Source: Homarus americanus (Eukaryota; Arthropoda; Malacostraca; Decapoda; Nephropidae). Taken from it: 64,000 nucleotides of DNA. This document shows positions 1 through 30,765 of the stretch, one piece after another. Location: the NCBI RefSeq assembly GCF_018991925.1, contig NW_024737068.1, positions 4,687,404-4,751,403 of the forward strand. Reading direction: 5' to 3'. Every line of letters begins with the position of its first letter. Within the stretch, counting starts at the first letter, position 1. A program made the translations under genes and the position numbers. The notes under the pieces are model-generated. The model had not been told where the DNA came from. It saw only the letters and a list, made by a program, of their open reading frames with translations, and ran no database searches.

Positions 1-18195
<18,195 letters not shown>

Positions 18196-18460
18196 CAGTT
18201 TAAGTGAAGTACTTGTAGTTTCTATGTTAAATAGGTTGTGGGTAAGGTTTCGTACATTATTTTTTATGTGATCAGTGGTTGTAGTGCTAATCTCTTTTTT
18301 AATCAAAATAATTCAAATTTACTTTTTTACAAATTAATGTATGGTAGCAAACTTGTTATTATTGTAGCCAAAGGCACATATGATATATAGAAATGTATAG
18401 CATTTAAAAATAATATTTTTTTAAAAGTAGTTTCAAATAAAGATGTTTTTATTATAAAGA
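18196..18460 (+). promoter_or_regulatory. ATP13A2: 3' UTR with AATAAA polyadenylation signal
   Basis: A-T rich sequence follows the stop codon, with a canonical AATAAA at 18436-18441. Cleavage about 10-30 bases later is inferred, not seen. Confidence 0.6.
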
Positions 18461-18690
18461 TGCAAACATGAAAATATTTATAGTATTATATTTTGAAGTG
18501 AAAGTGGATGGGAACTATTTGACCTCTGTATGTGTTATTGATATACAACATATGGTGGACATCTACACTTTATTACGAGCTAAAACTTAATGGTTTATGC
18601 ATTATGATATTTTTTAATACTTATTGTACCTGATGTAACATTACAAAACATTATTACATGTATACTAAATTGATGATCATTAGTTATGAT

Positions 18691-19266
18691 CAGCGTTGTA
18701 CGCGTCAACGAAAAAAGTGGCGGCGCCAGCGTCAGTGTAAACGGCCGATAAATTTGATGCTGTCAGCGTCGGCGTAAACGATTTCATAAATTGACACCAT
18801 TAACGTCAGCGTCAACACCTTGCGGCAACGAGTTTTCAGTGACATACAAATGCAGCCCTGAAATGCGTATTCTCCTGTGTATGGGAGTAACATATGCAAA
18901 ATAAAAAATATTCATTCATTTTTAATCAGTTATTATGATTTATATTATATCATTTTAATTCATTTGTTCCCCTGCAAGAGTACGAGCATCTCAAAATGCT
19001 TGTAGAAAGCTGCGCTGGCGGCGGGCACGGCAAAATTTTTCCCCTTTGTCTTTATAACAAGATACTGTTATTGAAAATCGAACTTGGAAAAATAAACATT
19101 TTTAAAGTTGGCGAACAAATTGATGCTTGACGCTCCGCTCGGGTGAAAAGTTGACTACGTCACCTGTAGCGTCACCTGCCCAAAAAAATTGATGGCGTCA
19201 GCATTAACAAAAAGTTGCCGCCGTCCATTGATGGCGTTAAATTAACGGCGTCAACGTACAACACTG
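18691..19266. mobile_element. hAT-like non-autonomous element, 576 bp
   Basis: Ends CAGCGTTGTACG...TCAACG and, on the right as reverse complement, CAGTGTTGTACGTTGACG. The CAGNG start is the hAT type. The 8-bp flanks are GTTATGAT and ATTATGAC, six of eight alike. Internal GGCGTCAGCGTxAA motifs repeat in both orientations. No transposase frame. Confidence 0.65.
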
Positions 19267-20264
19267 ATTATGACAATGTAGCATCATTGTTTAGGGATAC
19301 AAATTTGTAAAAAGGTTTAGTGTACAGTCCATCCTAATGGTGCCTAACACCAACAGCCCAAAAATATGATAAAGATCAGGGGATTCAACACCCTCTACAG
19401 ACACCCCATTTTGACCAACAGATCTGACCAGTTACAAATTAGTCTAATTTTGGCACATTATATTTTACTTGTACTTATCCTGCTCTCTCTCATTTTGCCT
19501 CTTCATAAGTGCTGACTTTCCACATATATCTTGGGCAGTAGACAGTTACATTGTATGTTATCAGAGTTAGCTACATCTAACAAAATACAGTATGTGATTT
19601 TCCATTCCCTAAAGTACCACTTTTTTTTCCTATGTTACTCAAGGTACAGGTTAATATAAAATACAATATTTTAAGATTTTTTCAATTTGTTTTCGATACA
19701 GTAAGCCCTCTTCCAATGCATATTTCTCCAGCTCAGATTCACTTGTACAGTATGGTCTCACAGTATGTGTATCCATAGTACACAACCCTGCTTACATGTG
19801 GCAGACCCTCTGAACCACCCTTACACTTGGGTCTCGCTCTCACACAAGCATCTTTTGCTACTTATGTGGGGATCCCAGGGACATTACCCTTGGTACACTG
19901 TGCATGTTCTTGTACTTTCTAAATCTATCACTCTCCCATGCCTTTTTCTCACTTAGCATCCTACACACTTTCTCCCTCCCTTGTAAGCTGTAATCGCACT
20001 AATACTCTTTTTCTGTATTTATCTACTTTGTACTGTTTTTTTTTTTTTGGTGAACTAACTCTTAAACAGTATGGATTTTAAATATAAAACAACTTCAAGT
20101 GGTGGTGCAGTAAAGTAAAGCCTGAAGTAATGACAGTAGAAGAGAAAAATGTAGTTCTAGATAAGCTACAAAGAAGAATGAGTGCAGCCTCTTTATTATG
20201 AAGTTCATTTCCCCCTGTTATTTTTTATTGAAGTTCAGAAAAAAAGTGGAATCCAACATGAATA

Positions 20265-20735
20265 CAGTGGCTTATATGGAGGGGGGTATGTGGCCATGGC
20301 CCCCCTTTTGCTACTGCCCTTAACTCGTTCAACTCAACGCAATCATTTCATGAGGACGTAAGTACTTGGAAATTAATTTAGGCCCATAGTCATAGAGGAA
20401 AGCCTCCACCAGAACAGAGATTTCCACCGGCATAATATTTCTGCATTGATCAGATTGCAATATATTGTTCATTGTTTCACACACACACAAAACTTAGTAT
20501 GGCTAGAGGTAAATTATGCTTAAGCTTCCCCTCACCGGATCCACAGACGGCAATCTAGAATATAGTACGTGTGCGGGTCTTGGAGTGATTGAATTATATG
20601 TCAATGGGATAAATTGCTAATATTGATCATAAAATATGTCCCTACTTGCACCACTGAACGGAAATTAAATAATTCCCAATCTTCAAATCTTCTCCCCCCT
20701 CCTTTCCAGAAACTTATACTCTGTATATGCCACTG
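20265..20735. mobile_element. Possible nested non-autonomous element with CAGTGGC ends
   Basis: Left CAGTGGCTTATATGGAGG and right (reverse complement) CAGTGGCATATACAGAG share the first 12 bases with one mismatch. The flanks (CATGAATA and CTCTAATA) match at only five of eight positions, so the target duplication is weak. Could be hAT-type. Confidence 0.45.
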
Positions 20736-21466
20736 CTCTAATATGACATAAAAAATATAATATAAAACTATAAAATAAGAAAAATAAAGAGCTTGGGTGT
20801 GTATTCTGTGTGAAGTCAGTGGGCAATTTGTCAATAGTGCACCTGGCAACTTAGCTAATTAAGTTTATTTCAGTTTAAACACGAGCACCTCACCTTGGAT
20901 ATAATTTTACTTTTTCCTCTTCACTATTGATTGTCAAGTTAAATTTATTTAAATTTAAGCTAAGCTAAAAATAACCAGTGTCGCCAGTCCAGCTGCCTGC
21001 CTCCCCCAATGTGACGTCATGGCATACACACACACACATCTCTGGCTGCCTGGCTGAACTGTCACCTACTCTTGGCATCACCTGGAGGGTGGTTTGAGAG
21101 CGAAAGGAGATAGTTTTTGTACATAAGTTATACAATATTTAATTTTGTTTTGCCATGTATCATTTTTATTGTTTATTATAGTATATTTTGTTAATTTTTT
21201 GGCATTTACAAAATACAAAATTAGTTAGGACTGGAAACTATTCTCATTTGCTTCATATTAAATACCTGTAGTCTGTCTATGATAACTAAGTTTCCAAGGA
21301 CAAAATGAATTTCATGTACGTATGTATATATTTTCTTTTTATCGTGTGGGAATATCTTTTGTTTGGTTTTATTATATTTTTAGTTCATATACAACACAGT
21401 ACGTATATGTTGGGCTTTTTATTTAGGGGTACTGTTTATATAAAGATGTACTTATCAATATAACTA

Positions 21467-21911
21467 CAGGTAGTCCCCGACTTACGACTGCTTGGACTTA
21501 CGACTGTCGGGACTTACGACCGCCGCAGTTGTGACCAATTTTTTTTTTTTTTTCAAAATTTTTTGTTTTTTCTTCAAATGACACACGCATTTTCTATACC
21601 GAAACGTTTCCAGTTAATGTAGTCTCCATGTATAATTAGAAAATTATGGGGGCCTCATGTGCATTCAGCTGACTACATTAAAGGTAAGTGCTCAGTCACA
21701 CTGTATCCATTCCTCATTATTTATTACTTTCACTGTACTGTATCCATTCCTCATTATTTATTACTTTTACTGTACTGTATTTCATTGTAGATTTTCTATT
21801 AAAAAAAAATAGAATTTTTTTTTCTTTTTTTATCTATGTCGGACTTACGACCATTCGGACTTACGACCTGGATTTGGGTCCCTAACCCCGTCGTAAGTCG
21901 GGGTCTAGCTG
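21467..21911. mobile_element. Nested TA-flanked CAG element, 445 bp
   Basis: Left CAGGTAGTCCCCGACTTACG, right (reverse complement) CAGCTAGACCCCGACTTACG; TA at 21465-21466 and 21912-21913. GACTTACGACC repeats occur near both ends. No coding capacity seen. Confidence 0.75.
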
Positions 21912-22394
21912 TATTTGAGAATTTACGTGGCCACACTCCCCAAATCCGATTAATCTCATAAGATAATAAATTCCTCCAATGCAGATTTCTCCAACACACT
22001 GTTTTTAAGAAAACTAACCATGTGTTGGAGGAGGGCTTACTGTAAGTAGTTTGTACAGGAATTCTGTGAATTATGGAGATGGTTTACATTAAAAAGTAAA
22101 ATAAGGAATAATGTTTTAACTTCACTGATGGTGTCCAGTGACTGGTACAAATAGTGTCTGCAAATTCCTTGGCCAGGGATACCGTTAGATGTTTCCCAGA
22201 TGTCAAGTTAGAGAACTAATTCTTTTATTTAAACAAGAAGGTAATTGTATAGTATTAGTCATATACAATTTAATAGTACTTTGGAAAGGGGCCACAGATT
22301 TGGCAATGATGTGTTGGTGAAGTACAGGGTATAAATTTGTGCCATTTTATAAGTACAGTTGTTTAATACTGAATCAAATAGCATCATGGTGTGG

Positions 22395-22635
22395 GTATTA
22401 GTGGTACAGCAGTAGTATACTTGCCTCTCACAACTATGTTCTGGGTTCAAATCACTGAGTCAAATGTGAGAATGTTGTTTTCCGTTGTGACCCTAACATG
22501 GCAGGTTTTCTCTGGGTACTTTGGTTTCCTCCTATACTAACACTGGACAATGAAGGTTGTAACAAAGTGACAAAAAACAGACCAACTGCCCAAATGGCTA
22601 GTAAGGTGATAAGTGGTGGAGATGATGACGAATGA
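22395..22635 (+). repeat. tRNA-derived SINE copy
   Basis: An A-box-like TGGTACAGCAGTAG at about 22402 and a B-box-like GGGTTCAAATC at about 22443 have tRNA spacing. Downstream is TCTGGGTACTTTGGTTTCCTC, a block often seen in invertebrate SINEs. The end is uncertain. A related head lies at 63772-63930. Confidence 0.55.
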
Positions 22636-23329
22636 AAATAAAGGGAATATTAAAGTTAAGCCTCTTTATTGTGGCACAAGTTCATAAAGATGGGACATAC
22701 TGTTATAAATGGGCTCTTTCATCAGCAGTAAATTTTTATACATTACCATAATGTGAATCTACCCGTGTGATTTATTCACCTTTAAGTACAGGGTGAGCAA
22801 AAAGTTATTTACCTTGTTCTACTTATGGTAAATATTGGAAATGGTCACAGTAAATGTAGGAAGCTGATACCATTTCTAGTACAGTATTTACTCTAAGTAG
22901 AATAAAGTGCATGACAATATACATGTAGGTCCAGTACATTATAACAGAGAACAATTACATTGATAATTATTGTAGGTGCACAAGGACTTTTTGATCACCT
23001 TGTAAAATAAACAGCAGGAGTTATCACATAAGAAGGCAGGTCTTATTTATTGTTGACTTGGCAGGAATACTTTGATCCAACCATATTAAGTTTAGAATTT
23101 TTATTGTGATCTGTTGCTTTTATTTATGAAATCAAATCTTTTTTTCATCAGTATTTTTATATTATGTGATGTTTATATACAGATATTTAGTGTAAGTTGC
23201 TTTATTTACAGTAGAGATTTAATTTATTGTATTATATTTGTTCAGTAGGTACAATTGTCACTCATAGATGATTAAAGTTTGTTCAAAATAGAAATACCGG
23301 GACAGGTATTAGTAAAGTTACCTTAGAGA

Positions 23330-24600
23330 AAAGAAGATTAGTTACAGGCACTTTGAAAACATGCAGTGCCACCCTCAGTATGAGTTATTAACAAAAACAT
23401 ATGCTTCTAAAGTCAGGTAAACATTAATATTCAGTATAAAATAATCCAATTTACACCAGAAATATTTCAACTCTTAATTGCACTGTGATTAAGGTGTCCA
23501 GTGAATGTGGTACTTAGGTGGCCAGCTGTGATACCTTAGAAACATGCACAGTTCTTCCCACAATACAAGTTATTAAACAAAACTACAGGCTTTTACAAGT
23601 TGGTAAACTTTCCCATTCAATATTAAGTAAAATGATATACATTACAGACAAGTATATTCAGCTCTGGAGATTGGGGTGAAGGATCATGGTGTGTCACAGA
23701 GCCTGGAGGATCATGGTGGTGTGGCTAAGAGACTGGAGAATCTTGTTGCTGTGGCTCAGAGACTGGAAGATCAAAGTGGTGTGGCTCAGAGGTGGGAGAT
23801 GTTTGTTGCTCTGGTCTTGAGCAGGTGGGCACATTGTAGGTGACTGGCAGAAAACTTTTCCTAATTTTTACACCGATGGAAATCTTTTGGATACTTTACT
23901 TTTAAAACTCACATTTATTTGAAATAAGGATACTGATTAATTTATTGGATATTTATCAATCATTAACCATTGAATCATACACTTGTGAGGGATCACTATA
24001 GTGAATTAGCTGGCCTTTATCATCCTAGGCAAAGTAAATCTATGAAGAGTTTAATATTCATGAGGAACATGTTTCATTTTTTTTCTTTTCAATATCTGAT
24101 TTCACATTTTGTCCAGAGTATTGTCTCACTTCCTGGTTGTATGTATCTCAGTACTCTTAACCCACTTGTTTACTGTTTTCCTCTTTCCATCTCCTGGCAG
24201 TGTTAAGATGACTTTATTTATATTTTTACATGTTGCCTGGGTTCTACCTTTACAGTATATGTTAACTGTTTAGTTTCTAACACATATCACTGAATTATAT
24301 TTTATGTATTTTTTTTAAATAACTATGGCAACTCTTCATGTGTCCAGCAATCCACTATTAGTGCTGCCAGTGTTTTAAAGGCAGGTGAACATTAATAGTT
24401 GTATAAAATAACAAAATTCACACCAAAAATATTTCAGCTTTTAAATACAGTACAGTACTGTAAGAGATTACAGTGAATGGTGGTGGTGGACTTTGGTTAT
24501 GGTGTTGAGCTAGTATGGTGCTTGGGTGGCCAACTGTGAAGCCTTAGAAAATTATGGAGTTCCTCCCACACCATTAGTATGTCCCACTACTAATGTTTGT
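23330..24600 (+). repeat. Three diverged local repeat copies and a 30-bp minisatellite
   Basis: Three units of about 200 bp (about 23346-23515, 23515-23665, 24344-24590) share GGTAAACATTAATATT-like and GGTGGCCAGCTGTGATAC-like blocks. Between them, at about 23664-23810, is a 30-bp tandem repeat with units like GGAGGATCATGGTGGTGTGG. No gene is supported. Confidence 0.5.
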
Positions 24601-25381
24601 TAGGAGAGTTAGATAGATGACAGGGAGACTCCATAGGTGTAAGAATCTTCAAAGAAAAAATAACTGTTTTAAAGTAGGTATTCTTTGACCAGTTTATAAT
24701 GATGACTTAGAACATTTGGAAAAGATATAAACCTTTCAATTTGGTCAAGAAACTGACGAATGAAGTATTAAAGATAATTAATTAATGCAAACTGATGAGA
24801 TTGTATCCGAGAACTTCAGGTTAAGATATGTTTAATACAATACTGTAATAGAATTACTATACACTTATGGAAAGTGGTGAGACTTTAGCTTGATTACCAT
24901 CATGTATCCTGTGCATAGTAATCAGTATATATTGATCCAGCTTTTAAGGGTAAAAAGTGTTACATTGTAAGTGTTAAATGGGTAGAAGTTTCAGGTGTCT
25001 TAATTCTTATCAATATTTAAAGTGATTATAAGTGTAGTGTATTAAGCAGTACAGTTGCTATGTAAACTCCTGCAGTTACTGGCTAGACTTGTCATTAAAG
25101 GATCTAAATTATATAACTACAACTGTATTGAGGGAATTCCTAGTGGTGCTACATTGACTTATGATCATAACTGTGGTCCAAATGTTTCTTATGACTTTTT
25201 CCATTCCTATTATGTGTGTACACAAGAAATTTTTTTAATTACATGTACGTACTCCATTATTGTCAAAGATATCTTGATATAGTACATCCATCATACTATA
25301 CCACAAATAATAATATTAAACCCAGTACAGTAATGAGAACCAGAGATCATAAAGGGTAAAGATGGTATGAATGACTATTAA

Positions 25382-26150
25382 CCCTTACGCCCTGGATAAC
25401 GTTCCAGAACACCTGACTAGTGCGCTCCGGGTGACGTTCCAGCATGCGCACCCTTTCCCACCACTGTTTAAATGCCCAGCGCGGGTTATCAGGTTCCAGT
25501 GTGACTTTTTTTCTGTCACGTTACATGCTCAGCCACAGGGAAGCTTCCTGAATGTAATTACTGTACCTACTTTTGTTTGTTACATTTTCATTGTTTGTCC
25601 ATTTTATCATGTTGTATCAAAGTTATAGTGTACTGTATTGCTAAAAGTAGTGTAGTATGGGTATTACTGGAAAATAATGCTATGATTATGTTATTATTAA
25701 TGTATTTATTTGTGGAATTATTATTCCAGTAATTATTTCTCTGCATTACTTATGCTACCAAACACAAAGACAGCCTGGCAATCGACTGCGTGTGTGTTGC
25801 CAAGCAATTTTAATGAAAAATAATGCAAATAAAATATTCTAAATGAATTATTTATAGCACATAAGTATTATGATCTGTAAATATATTGGCCATCACGGAC
25901 ACAAAGGCAAGCTAAAAATAGCTGCTAAGTGAGTTGGTGACCACGAGAGCTCGCCATCACAACAAGCTGTCCCCGTATCTCCCTCCCTCCGTACTGCCAG
26001 GGAAGTTTCCAAAGGGTCAATATATATTTTTTCTTACATTTTTTTATGGTTTTATCATTTAAAAAGGTTAAACATTATTTTTGGAAAAGTTGATTTTTCT
26101 CTATTTACCCCTGGGTGGTGGATACTGCCAGTGGCACCCTAACCCAGGGG
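25382..26150. mobile_element. Candidate piggyBac-like MITE with TTAA flanks
   Basis: TTAA occurs directly outside both ends (25378-25381, 26151-26154). The ends start with CCC (CCCTTACGCCCTGG and, on the right as reverse complement, CCCCTGGGTTAGGG) but are only loosely alike. Offered as a candidate only. Confidence 0.35.
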
Positions 26151-26821
26151 TTAAGTGTTAACCATTCATCTCAAAACTACAGTTTAAACCCTACATAACT
26201 TTTTGAACTATGGTACTGTACTTCCTCCCTAAAGTTCATCTGTGAAAAGAATGTGACTGACTCTATTTGTGGGATGTCACAATGTTATTATTTATAATGG
26301 CATATATGATGTTTAGGCAAAACACATACTATATCTAGACTGTTACAAAGGCTAATATGAATTTATATATATTTTTTTTAGATTACTAATATCAGTGAGT
26401 TCAGATCAGCTTCTTGCCTCAATATGTTATTATGAACAGGTGAACAGGTGTGAGTGCTACAAGCTATGTCCCAGACAAGCATGTTTACACTCTGAAATTT
26501 AAAAAAATTCTCCTTTTCTGGATCAATTTTGATTATACACAATCTGTTTTCCCCTCACCTGAAAAAATTGCATTTTCTTTACAATTGTCCTTCTTGCCCT
26601 GAGGTCCAGCATATATGACTGCAGGAGATATTGTTACCAGTAAGTATAAATGTTGTGTCACAGTTTGGAGAATAAACCTATGAACTTTAATTGTAAGTAA
26701 CTTGGTTATGATATTATGTCTAAGTTTGGAAGAATCATGTGCCTAGGATACTGCCTTCCATTTATAAAACTTTGATGGTGTGGAGGATATCACCGAGATA
26801 GTTGATGTCTTAGTGCCTATA

Positions 26822-27765
26822 CAGGGAGTCCCTCAGTTACCAATGTCTGGCTAATGAATTCTCCATCAACCTTCCCCCCCCTTTTTTTTCTTTATCTATG
26901 GTCTTGGGGGCAAACGGTTAAATTCTGGTTAAACTGGTTATTAATTTAATGTCCCCAAATATATATACAGTAAGTATTTTTTTTTTTTTGGTCGAGTGGA
27001 TACAATGCCTCCTCATGTTCCATGGGTTGGTGGATCAATCCCAGTTCACCCAGCTTTAAATAGGTTCCTAAGTTTATGATTCCGGAAGTGAATGTGGTCG
27101 AGTGCAGTACTGGCCATGCTGCCTCCTTGTGTACCAAAAGCTTAGTATACTCATACAGTGTACTGTACTGTGTTCACAATGTCACTAATGGGTAGTCATG
27201 TTTATGGGACCCACTTTAACTTTTTCATAATGTCTTAAGAGGGCCAAGCCCTCCCTGGCCCCCTTAGTTGTGGACCTTGGTAGTGCCACACCTATTTACC
27301 TGTTCTTTATCTTCCTGGCAAGACAAGAGTTCTATTGTTGATATTAAGTGAACTAAAAATGGACGCAAGTCATGGGTGACAAGATTAAACGTGGTGCTTG
27401 TGCTATTAAAGAAAAGCTGCAATATTAGAGGAAAGAGGACACCATAAAAATTCAGGGAAGGGAGAAACACCGACAGATCTGCCGTGTGATTGGCTAGAAT
27501 CACTCAGGGCAACGAAGTATTTTTTATAAATTTTTATTATTTTTCTCTCTTGTTTTTTAAAGTATATTACAGCAATTTTCATCAAATATTATTCAGTGCA
27601 AATACCTATACAATATTTCTGCATAATTTTGGGTTAAATAGGCTTTTGTGGTCTGCCTTTGGAACTTAACTACTGTTTATAACGTTGTGTCTATGAGACG
27701 TTCCAAACAAACATCTCGAAAATTTTTTTTGAAACACAACCTGTTCCTAACTTAGGGACTTACTG
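26822..27765. mobile_element. TA-flanked pogo/Tigger-like element with SINE inside
   Basis: Ends CAGGGAGTCCCTCAGTTACC and, on the right as reverse complement, CAGTAAGTCCCTAAGTTAGG; TA at 26820-26821 and 27766-27767. A SINE-like segment lies at 26989-27141. No transposase frame was recognised. Confidence 0.62.
26989..27141 (+). repeat. tRNA-derived SINE-like copy (family 2)
   Basis: A-box-like TGGTCGAGTGGATACA and B-box-like GGTGGATCAATCC, followed by CACCCAGCTTTAAATAGG and GCCTCCTTGTGTACC. The second half is shared with 32985-33150. Confidence 0.5.
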
Positions 27766-27767
27766 TA

Positions 27768-30765
27768 CTCATATACCTGTACTGTACTCTACAATGAAAT
27801 ACTGCATTGTTAATACCTGTATATGATTTTTTTTTTTACTTCTTGTAAAACACCTCTAAAGATATTTTAGGATGTATTATGGCTGAAAAGATTAAGAGAA
27901 TGACAAGACTCATACAGTTTCTAGCCTGAGTAGAACCTGCATTTTAAAGAACTCTCTTGTGACAGACTCAAGTCTGCTCAATATATCTTTCCTATAGATG
28001 AGGGTACCTGTGTACACCCACTAAAAAATTATTCGGCACCCGTGTCATATTGTATCATGACGTAAGGGTGCCGAATAATTTTTTAGTGGGTGTACATAAC
28101 CTGTATACAAAATAACTTAATGACAGTAGAGATGAGCCAATCAGACCCATGGCTGGAGATCATTGTGCATGCATCACCATTATCAGCCTCAACATTTTAA
28201 GGACTAGCCAAACTAGCCTCAGTGTGCAAAGGTTGTTTATTTTGTGTACAGGGTTTATGCATACCTGATTGGAGCAAAAATTAATTGAGAGCTGGATCTT
28301 GATGGGTTACCTCTTATCATAATGCCCAGAAACCTATAGAGATTACTTTTATTATGCATAAAAATTTAATTGGACATACTGCAGCATATATATTTTTTGA
28401 ATGTAATAATAAATAATAAAATTATTATCAAGTTAAGGGAAGCTTGAGTATGTTTTCTATCCATGAAATTGTTTTTCCTAATATCTATCAGAAACCTAAG
28501 ATTAGCTGACTTGGGATATGACTGAAGTTCTTAAAAAGAGACTTTGCATATATTGTGTATTTAGCAGCTCTTATCTGCACTGCCTAGCTCACCTCTGACA
28601 GAGCAGTAAAGACATAAAATGTTCTGGCCATCCTTATCACTACATTATCTCCTCTGCCCTCCTCCTCTCCTTCACTTTCTACTTAAGGTATTGTTTCTCC
28701 TTCCCCTACCAAATCTGTTACTCTGCCTCTGTACATTTTCTTTACCTTCATATCCTCTGGCGTCTCTTGCACATGGACAGCCCCCTCCACTTCCACCTTG
28801 TACAGTCAGAGTTATCAATCTTCCCTCCCTGTCCAGTGTGAACCCTGGGGGTATTGACATGTGGATCCAAAGCATTTACTTATGATGGGGCTGGTGTGTG
28901 AGTGGGTGACAGGATAAAAGGGCGATTGAGGAGAATCAGAGTGTGAGGGGTTTTGAAGGGTAGGAAAGGGTTAAGAAGATACTTTATAATTAGTAGTGTT
29001 TGTTTTAGTTGGGAAACAATAATAACACATTATTGCAACCTGTCTTTGGCAATATCTGGGGCATTTGTATGAAGTTGTTGTATGCTAGAATGCAACTTAC
29101 ATTATATCATCTGCCAGATGAAATGATATGAGGGTATTGAGAAGAGATTATACAATATTATTGCCAAAGTCATATACTGTATGGCAAAGCGGCAATATGG
29201 CGAGAAAAAAAATTGGTTGCCCACACACTGGATATTGGCTCAGATTTTGAGGCATTATTATATTAAATGTGAGTAGGATGGGTATAATGACATGGATAGA
29301 TTCCATATGTTCTCTTAACCCACCTCCAAGATGACCTAATAAAGTAGGTATCTATAATTTTATTGATTAATACAAAGCTCGAAATCTGTATGAATGACAG
29401 ACACCTGTTGGCTCTGAGGTGTTATGTGACTGTGCCCACAGATACCACCATTGCAATCCCTCACTTAAACCACTCATGATAGAGCCTAAAACGATCCACA
29501 TAATTTTGAACGTCTTTTACTGTTTCTTATGCCTTTCTCGAAGTGATGAAAGGAACACATTCTATGTCATGTTGCCCACACCATGGATGGAGCCCTGCCC
29601 CCAGGTGTTACAGGTGAGGTATCCACTGCATGCCTCCTCATAACCTATAGATGTGATGATGGTCGTATCTATAGTGCTTCTCGAGAATCTTTACATGGAT
29701 CTTTACACCTATCATCACTTGTTGATAGGTGTGGCACCATTTCCATGACAATATAAGCATTTATGTGGCATCATTTGATGCTTAATTAATATTCAGTCCA
29801 TTTTTTTTAAGGATTTTTCACTACTGGGGCAAAAGTCCAAAGGGCATCTAATTGTGTAATAAAAGAACACTTGATAAATGCAAAAAGGGTACACCATAAG
29901 AAAATTGTAGAATACAGTAATCTTATTCGTGCATTTTATGACAGTAAAGGATAGATACAAATAAGAAATTAAGAGATTGTTAACAAGTTATATTTCCATG
30001 AAAATCAAAACACAAGCAAAAATAACAAAATGGAAATATCTCCAAAAAATGAGAAAAAAAAAAATATTAAGTAAGGCTGTCAGTTACACATAGGGGTGGG
30101 GCATGCGGATTTTTAATGTTTTTTTTTGTGGGTTGGCCGGAAGGTCATATCTGGCCTAGGGCCCCCTAAAAGCGTAGAGCTGGGCTCTGGGTCAATGCTC
30201 TGGAGAGAGTGTCAGATGTCACTTGGTATATCGTGACCAGCAGCCTGGTTTTTCTGCTTGACAGCCAACACAAAATTTTTTAATCCAGTAACCACAAAGC
30301 ATTTTGAAAAGCAGACTCTTCACCACACATAAAACTAATTAGATGTTAGGGAAAAAACTCATTGTCGCTCTCCTCAGATGAGTTACAGCAAAGGACTGGC
30401 ACAATCATCACTACAAAAACAACTTATATCCAGTACACAAGACGTCACCTCACAGAGGTTTACACTTGCATCATATGAACTCCATCTGGCTTCACCTCGC
30501 CCGGCAGCGGTCACATTTGACAATGTCAGGTAACACTTTCGTTGGTTTTTGCTAAATCAGCCTTGGATATACTGTAAGTAAACCATATACTGTACTTGTA
30601 TATAGCTTTGCTCTAAGTATTAAACCTTAGTGTTATTAATTCAATAAGCCAGGATCTCGATGTAAATATTGCCTTCAGATATACTTCCACCCTTTAAATC
30701 TTTGCTGGCAAGAAATAAAACTATCAGTGATTCTACAACAAGTGTGTACAGAGAATCCTGGCGGC
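27768..30765. other. Gene-poor stretch
   Basis: Apart from the hairpin at 28011-28096 I see no splice-consistent coding exon and no recognised repeat. The pyrimidine-rich open frame at 28619-28885 is composition-driven. Confidence 0.4.
28011..28096. repeat. Perfect 31-bp inverted repeat (hairpin, probable young MITE)
   Basis: Arms 28011-28041 and 28066-28096 are exact reverse complements with a 24-bp spacer that has its own GTCAT/ATGAC pair. The arm core is CACTAAAAAATTATTCGGCA. TA dinucleotides near both ends (28013-28014, 28093-28094) fit a TA target duplication. Confidence 0.85.

Larger units (their letters stand above)
19699..22042. mobile_element. TA-flanked CAG element of 2.3 kb hosting two nested insertions
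   Basis: Ends CAGTAAGCCCTCTTCCAATG and, on the right as reverse complement, CAGTAAGCCCTCCTCCAACA, with TA flanks (19697-19698, 22043-22044). Two other elements (20265-20735 and 21467-21911) lie inside. Without them about 1.4 kb remains, with no recognisable transposase. Confidence 0.7.

Noticed and set aside
28619..28885. 88-codon leucine/proline-rich frame
   Set aside because: Pyrimidine-rich composition keeps it open; no start context, no splice support and no family motif.
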